33,207 nucleotides of DNA, taken from positions 1-33,207 of the IMG/VR virus record IMGVR_UViG_3300009155_000143. One strand, given 5' to 3'. Below the pieces are notes generated by a model. That model was not told where the DNA came from. It saw nothing but the letters and a program-made list of their open reading frames with translations, and made no database searches. The DNA comes from a virus. A program made the position numbers and the translations under genes. Numbering within the stretch: the first letter of the stretch is position 1; the number at the start of each line of letters is the position of its first letter. Positions 29,461 through 33,207 of the stretch are shown here, piece after piece.

Positions 29461-31368
29461 ATGGCAGCATATCAAGATTTGTTAAAAGATAACTCCGTTG
29501 CAGTTGAAAACGGAAATTATTTTATTGTAACAGTAACAGATCTTGATTTAAATGAAACTTACCCAATTCAATTTAGATGGAAATATCAAGATGGAACGTA
29601 TGGATTGTGGGGAGCTACTAAAATTTTAACAACCCCTGGAGAAACAGTACCAGGAAGACCAAATTTAGGAATTACAGATGTTGTTGGAGATCAGGGATTT
29701 ATTAAAATTACTTGGAACGGAAATGATAGTTCTGGTAAGCCGATTTCTAATATAGATAGAGTAGACATTTATATTGATGGTGCTCCATTTGATGCAACAA
29801 AACCAGCGGCAAGTTTTAAAACTGCTGGTACACAAACTATAACAGCACCAGCTGGACAATATATAGTTGCGTTGTATGCAGTAACAAATTACGGGGGCAC
29901 TTCTCCAGTAAGTTATTCAAGATCAGTAACTGTAACGGGACAAGCAGAAACAATAGTAAACCCAGAAGACCCATATGCACCAACAGTAACCGCTGGCTTA
30001 GCATCTTTAATTGTAGAATGGAATGGTAAAAAGTCAGATGGTGAAGGTGGGTATACAAATTTTACAAAAGGATCTTTTGCGGGAGCAAAAGTATTTATTG
30101 GTACCACTGCAGATTTTGTTACAAGTGATAACAATTGGGTACATACATTAAACTTTGCAAACGGATCTAATAAGGTTTCAATAGGAGTAGGCACAGTTAT
30201 TAATAAATCTACTGGTGCTACATTACAATATGGAGTTCCTTATTATATAAAAATAGACACAATTAATTCTAATAATTTATCCAACGGACAACCAGTATCA
30301 GCAAGCGGAAACCCAATAACAGTAGATATGCTTCCTGCAAGCGAAATTAAAACAGGATTCCTGGACGCAGATGCTTATATTAAAGCTGGCGCAAATGGTG
30401 GAGCAAGAGTTGAAATAGGTGGATCTACTACACCATTAGTTATTTATGGAACAGATGGAACAACAGAATTATTAAAATTTACTGGAGGGTCTACAGGAAC
30501 ATTAGCAATTAAAGGCTCTGGAACATTTACTGGAAATCTTTCTATTGGAACAGGCAATACAGTTTTCAAAGCAGAGCCAGCAACTGGAATATGGCTAGGA
30601 AATGCTAACTACGCAGATGCAGATTTTAGAGTATCAACTAATGGTGTATTAAGAGCAAAAGCTGGAGAAATTGGTGGATGGGAAATAACAGGAAGTTATT
30701 TACAAAATACTGCAGGTACATTTCAAATAAATAGCAATTTGTCTACAATGTATTTAGGAAGCCCAGATTCAAGTCACATAAGATTTACTCCTTCACAAAT
30801 TGCACATTATAGTGGAGCGGGATCACTTAGTAATAAATTTACTTTAACAACAGCAACTGGTGCACTAACTTTATCTGGAACAATTACTGGTTCTAACATA
30901 TATGGCTCTAAAATTACTGCAGCATCTTCTGAAAGTGGAAAAAGAACTGTTTTAGATTCAACAACAAATGCAATATCTTTTTATGATAATAGTAATGCAG
31001 TAGGTCATATTTCTCCTTCTACTGGTGGTTTAATTTTTACTTCTGGCGCCAGCGCAGTAGACACAAGAGTAAATGGGTCTTATCCTAGATTTGAAATGAG
31101 AAGTAATTATGGATTTATATTTGAAACTGGTGGGTGGGATAATAATTATTACGGAGGGTTTCAAGTAACTTCTGAAAATTATGGTACTAATAAAGTTTAT
31201 ACAGATTTACAAATTTATGGAAATACTAGAGTGTATGATAGTTTACAAATTCAAAGCGCAAGACCAATAGCAGCTATATCAAACTCAATATTTGGCGGAG
31301 CAACTTATATAAATTCTAGCTGGCCTTCTTCTCAAGAAGGACTTATAATGCTAGTATACAATCCATAA
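29461..31368 (+). CDS. Tail fibre/minor tail protein with FN3-like domains
   Basis: A 635-residue protein starting one base past the previous stop. Residues 1-300 hold FN3-like beta domains (YPIQFRWKYQDGTYGLW, GRPNLGITDVVGDQGFIKIT, QYIVALYAVTNYGGTSPVSY, LASLIVEWNGKKSDGEGGY). From about 290 the sequence becomes a Gly/Thr/Ser-rich repetitive fibre shaft: VDMLPASEIKTGFLDADAYI, VIYGTDGTTELLKFTGGSTG, FKAEPATGIWLGNANYADAD, KAGEIGGWEITGSYLQN, LSGTITGSNIYGSKIT. These LxGxIxGSxIxxSxI and GEIGGWxI patterns are typical of minor tail proteins and host-recognition fibres in siphoviruses. The C-terminus (FETGGWDNNYYGGFQVTSEN onward) may be the receptor-contact tip. The stop overlaps the next ATG (TAATG). 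Confidence 0.8.
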   Translation: MAAYQDLLKDNSVAVENGNYFIVTVTDLDLNETYPIQFRWKYQDGTYGLWGATKILTTPGETVPGRPNLGITDVVGDQGFIKITWNGNDSSGKPISNIDRVDIYIDGAPFDATKPAASFKTAGTQTITAPAGQYIVALYAVTNYGGTSPVSYSRSVTVTGQAETIVNPEDPYAPTVTAGLASLIVEWNGKKSDGEGGYTNFTKGSFAGAKVFIGTTADFVTSDNNWVHTLNFANGSNKVSIGVGTVINKSTGATLQYGVPYYIKIDTINSNNLSNGQPVSASGNPITVDMLPASEIKTGFLDADAYIKAGANGGARVEIGGSTTPLVIYGTDGTTELLKFTGGSTGTLAIKGSGTFTGNLSIGTGNTVFKAEPATGIWLGNANYADADFRVSTNGVLRAKAGEIGGWEITGSYLQNTAGTFQINSNLSTMYLGSPDSSHIRFTPSQIAHYSGAGSLSNKFTLTTATGALTLSGTITGSNIYGSKITAASSESGKRTVLDSTTNAISFYDNSNAVGHISPSTGGLIFTSGASAVDTRVNGSYPRFEMRSNYGFIFETGGWDNNYYGGFQVTSENYGTNKVYTDLQIYGNTRVYDSLQIQSARPIAAISNSIFGGATYINSSWPSSQEGLIMLVYNP

Positions 31369-33207
31369 TGCCTTCGTTTATTAATAAAAATGGTTCATGG
31401 AAAACTGTTCTTGATGGATTTATTAATGTAAATGGTTCATGGAAAAAAATTCTTTATGGATTTATAAATGTTGCAGGAGCATTTAAATCATTCTGGTCTG
31501 CAGGTCTAGTGCCAGCAATTTCTCAACAAGTTACAATTTCTAAATCAACAAATACTAATGGAACTATAAAATTAACTGGTAAAAACTATTATTGGACAAA
31601 CTTTTCTAGTGGAATTTATCAATTTGAAAAATATAATAGTGCCTATACAATATGGGTTACCCCTGAAATGGATGGGGGAACTATTACAAATCCTTCTATT
31701 GGCGCATTTAATACAAAAACATATAATGTATTGCAATCAGATATGTATCCAAATAAACAAAATAAATTTAGATTTTCTGTAGTAGCAACATCATCCACTG
31801 GTGGTGCAACAACTTCAAGTTCTGATTCTGTTATATTTGAAATGCCAAGAGATATAACAAATTTAACAATTAATGAAAATACTTATACAGCAGTTACAAA
31901 TAATTATGCAATAACATTTACATGGACTCCATCTCAATATTCTGGATCTCAGACAATACAGTATAAGAAATCTTCAAGTAGTACATGGTTAAATTGGGTA
32001 GCAGTTGATGGATCAACTGGATCTGGAGGAGTTGGTGCTCTTGATGCTGGAACATCTTATGATTTTAGAGTATTACCTTGGACAGGATCAGCAGAGGATG
32101 GATATTATGGTAACTTTTCAAACATAATAACTGCAACTACTCGTACTGCAAATAAACCAGGAACACCAATTAATTTATCAGCAAGTGATATTACAAGTAA
32201 TAGTTTAACATTTAATTGGCAGGCAAATAGCTCAGGTGGGGCTGCCACATATTATCTTTGGACCTATAATACTAATGGTGCAACTCCAAATTCGGGTAAT
32301 GCAGTATATTCAACTAGTACACCTATAAATGGATTAAACCAATCTACATTATATTATTTATGGGTAGTTGCTGGAAATGATGACGGGTACTCTAATTGGA
32401 CATCGATACCAGTCTACACTATATCAGCAGTTATTACCCCAGGTACTCCACAAAATTTAAGTCATACAAAAGATTATTCAAATGGTTATATAAGCACTAG
32501 TCTTGAAGCAATTTCTACAAGTTATAAAATACAAAGATGGAATTATACTGCCGATGTAAATTATTATTTAACTTGGTCAGCTGCAACAAATGCTTTATAT
32601 TATGAAATTTCTTATAATACTTCAAATTCAAATACAGGAACAGTTTGGACTACAACATCTAATACAAGTTTAACGGCATCATGGGGACTACTATCTATTT
32701 ACTCTTACACATATTATTATTGGGTCAGAGGAGTTTCTTCAGATGGAACACGGGGAAGCTGGAGTTCTGGTACTGGAAGTAATGCGCTAATACCTACATC
32801 AACAAATGCATCTCTTAGGCTATACCGATGTGATGATAGCGCATTTAGCAGCCGTACATCTTTATTAAATGATCTTGGCTATGAATGGACTGGGGTGAAT
32901 ACTTCATATTCACATTACGGTTATATATCCGCAACAATAGCAGGAACTTCAGTTAGTGCTAGGTCTACTGGATGCGTTCCTTATATTCCATCAATTACTT
33001 ATGGAACATGTGATTATTATGCATCAAGTAGTTCTTATGAATGTTCTGGGACTCAAAATAGAGACTATACAACATATTCTTATAGAAGAAAAATATATAT
33101 TGACGGAGTGTGGGACGGAAGCTCTTATGACACTTCTGGATGTTCAAGTAGCACAACATATGGATCTTATCAATATACAGTTGGTAGATGCGGATATACA
33201 GCAAGCA
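31368..33207 (+). CDS. Tail fibre protein with N-terminal WK repeats and FN3 domains (3' truncated)
   Basis: An open frame from the ATG at 31368 (TAATG overlap) runs to the right edge, at least 613 residues. It opens with three tandem 14-residue units (FINKNGSWKTVLDG, FINVNGSWKKILYG, FINVAGAFKSFWSA). From about residue 50 it is beta-rich, with at least three FN3-like domains: IQYKKSSSSTWLNWVAVDGS with AGTSYDFRVLPWTGS; NKPGTPINLSASDITSNSLT with LNQSTLYYLWVVAGNDDGYS; and TPGTPQNLSHTKDYSN with YTYYYWVRGVSSDGTRGSWS. The last 130 residues are Cys/Tyr/Ser-rich (SARSTGCVPYIPSITYGTCD, SYECSGTQNRDY, SSYDTSGCSSS, TVGRCGYTAS). It is probably an outer fibre for host contact. The 3' end is missing, so the total length is unknown. 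Confidence 0.82.
   Translation, partial: MPSFINKNGSWKTVLDGFINVNGSWKKILYGFINVAGAFKSFWSAGLVPAISQQVTISKSTNTNGTIKLTGKNYYWTNFSSGIYQFEKYNSAYTIWVTPEMDGGTITNPSIGAFNTKTYNVLQSDMYPNKQNKFRFSVVATSSTGGATTSSSDSVIFEMPRDITNLTINENTYTAVTNNYAITFTWTPSQYSGSQTIQYKKSSSSTWLNWVAVDGSTGSGGVGALDAGTSYDFRVLPWTGSAEDGYYGNFSNIITATTRTANKPGTPINLSASDITSNSLTFNWQANSSGGAATYYLWTYNTNGATPNSGNAVYSTSTPINGLNQSTLYYLWVVAGNDDGYSNWTSIPVYTISAVITPGTPQNLSHTKDYSNGYISTSLEAISTSYKIQRWNYTADVNYYLTWSAATNALYYEISYNTSNSNTGTVWTTTSNTSLTASWGLLSIYSYTYYYWVRGVSSDGTRGSWSSGTGSNALIPTSTNASLRLYRCDDSAFSSRTSLLNDLGYEWTGVNTSYSHYGYISATIAGTSVSARSTGCVPYIPSITYGTCDYYASSSSYECSGTQNRDYTTYSYRRKIYIDGVWDGSSYDTSGCSSSTTYGSYQYTVGRCGYTAS
31377..31502 (+). repeat. Three tandem 42-bp (14-codon) repeats at the fibre N-terminus
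   Basis: Units at 31377-31418, 31419-31460 and 31461-31502 encode FINxNGSWKxxLxG and a diverged third copy. Units 1 and 2 share AATGGTTCATGGAAAA at the DNA level, so the duplication is fairly recent or under constraint. Confidence 0.8.

Noticed and set aside
1-33207. CRISPR arrays, insertion sequences, integrase or attachment sites
   Set aside because: No regularly spaced repeats, transposase motifs or tRNA-like att sequences were seen on reading both strands, so whether this is a lytic phage or a prophage stays open.

Overview
The window is a 33.2 kb piece of the late (structural) region of an AT-rich, long-tailed dsDNA phage, or a prophage with the same layout. All supported genes lie on the + strand. 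They run head to tail with 1-4 base overlaps or short gaps, and no gap between genes reaches 300 bases. The order is the usual siphovirus one: portal, prohead protease with scaffold, major capsid, head-tail connectors, major tail protein, frameshifted tail assembly chaperones, a 2059-residue tape measure, baseplate proteins and fibres. The window starts inside one gene (2-160) and ends inside another (31368-33207), so terminase, lysis and replication genes are not visible.

Region 1 (2-6228) is a translationally coupled block of cargo genes ahead of the head genes. It holds a histidine-free relative of an iron oxygenase, three tandem members of one unknown family, three 2-oxoglutarate/Fe(II) oxygenases with recognisable metal ligands, a GlcNAc-transferase-like glycosyltransferase and a short-chain dehydrogenase. 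A prolyl-hydroxylase-like enzyme next to a GlcNAc-transferase-like enzyme, in the late operon, suggests hydroxylation followed by glycosylation of a virion or host-surface target. That is inference.

Region 2 (6254-12412) is the head module: a LamG-like protein, a 111-residue unknown, portal, a protease-scaffold fusion with a likely internal start for free scaffold, and the major capsid protein, closed by a strong terminator. Region 3 (12512-16395) holds connector and tail-completion genes, then the major tail protein with its own promoter and terminator. Region 4 (16502-23350) holds the gpG/gpGT-type chaperones, with a canonical -1 slippery heptamer and a downstream two-tier hairpin, and the tape measure. 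Region 5 (23347 to the end) holds the distal tail, hub, ConA-like and FN3-type tail proteins and fibres.

Regulation can be read in part. Several genes follow a TANNNT or extended TGnTATAAT -10 box by only 5-9 bases with no Shine-Dalgarno, as expected of leaderless mRNAs. Others have strong SDs (AGGAGG). Terminators after portal, capsid and major tail genes are each followed at once by a promoter-like element. Many leaderless starts together with low GC would fit a low-GC actinobacterial host such as freshwater lineages, but this is a guess from signals and not an identification.
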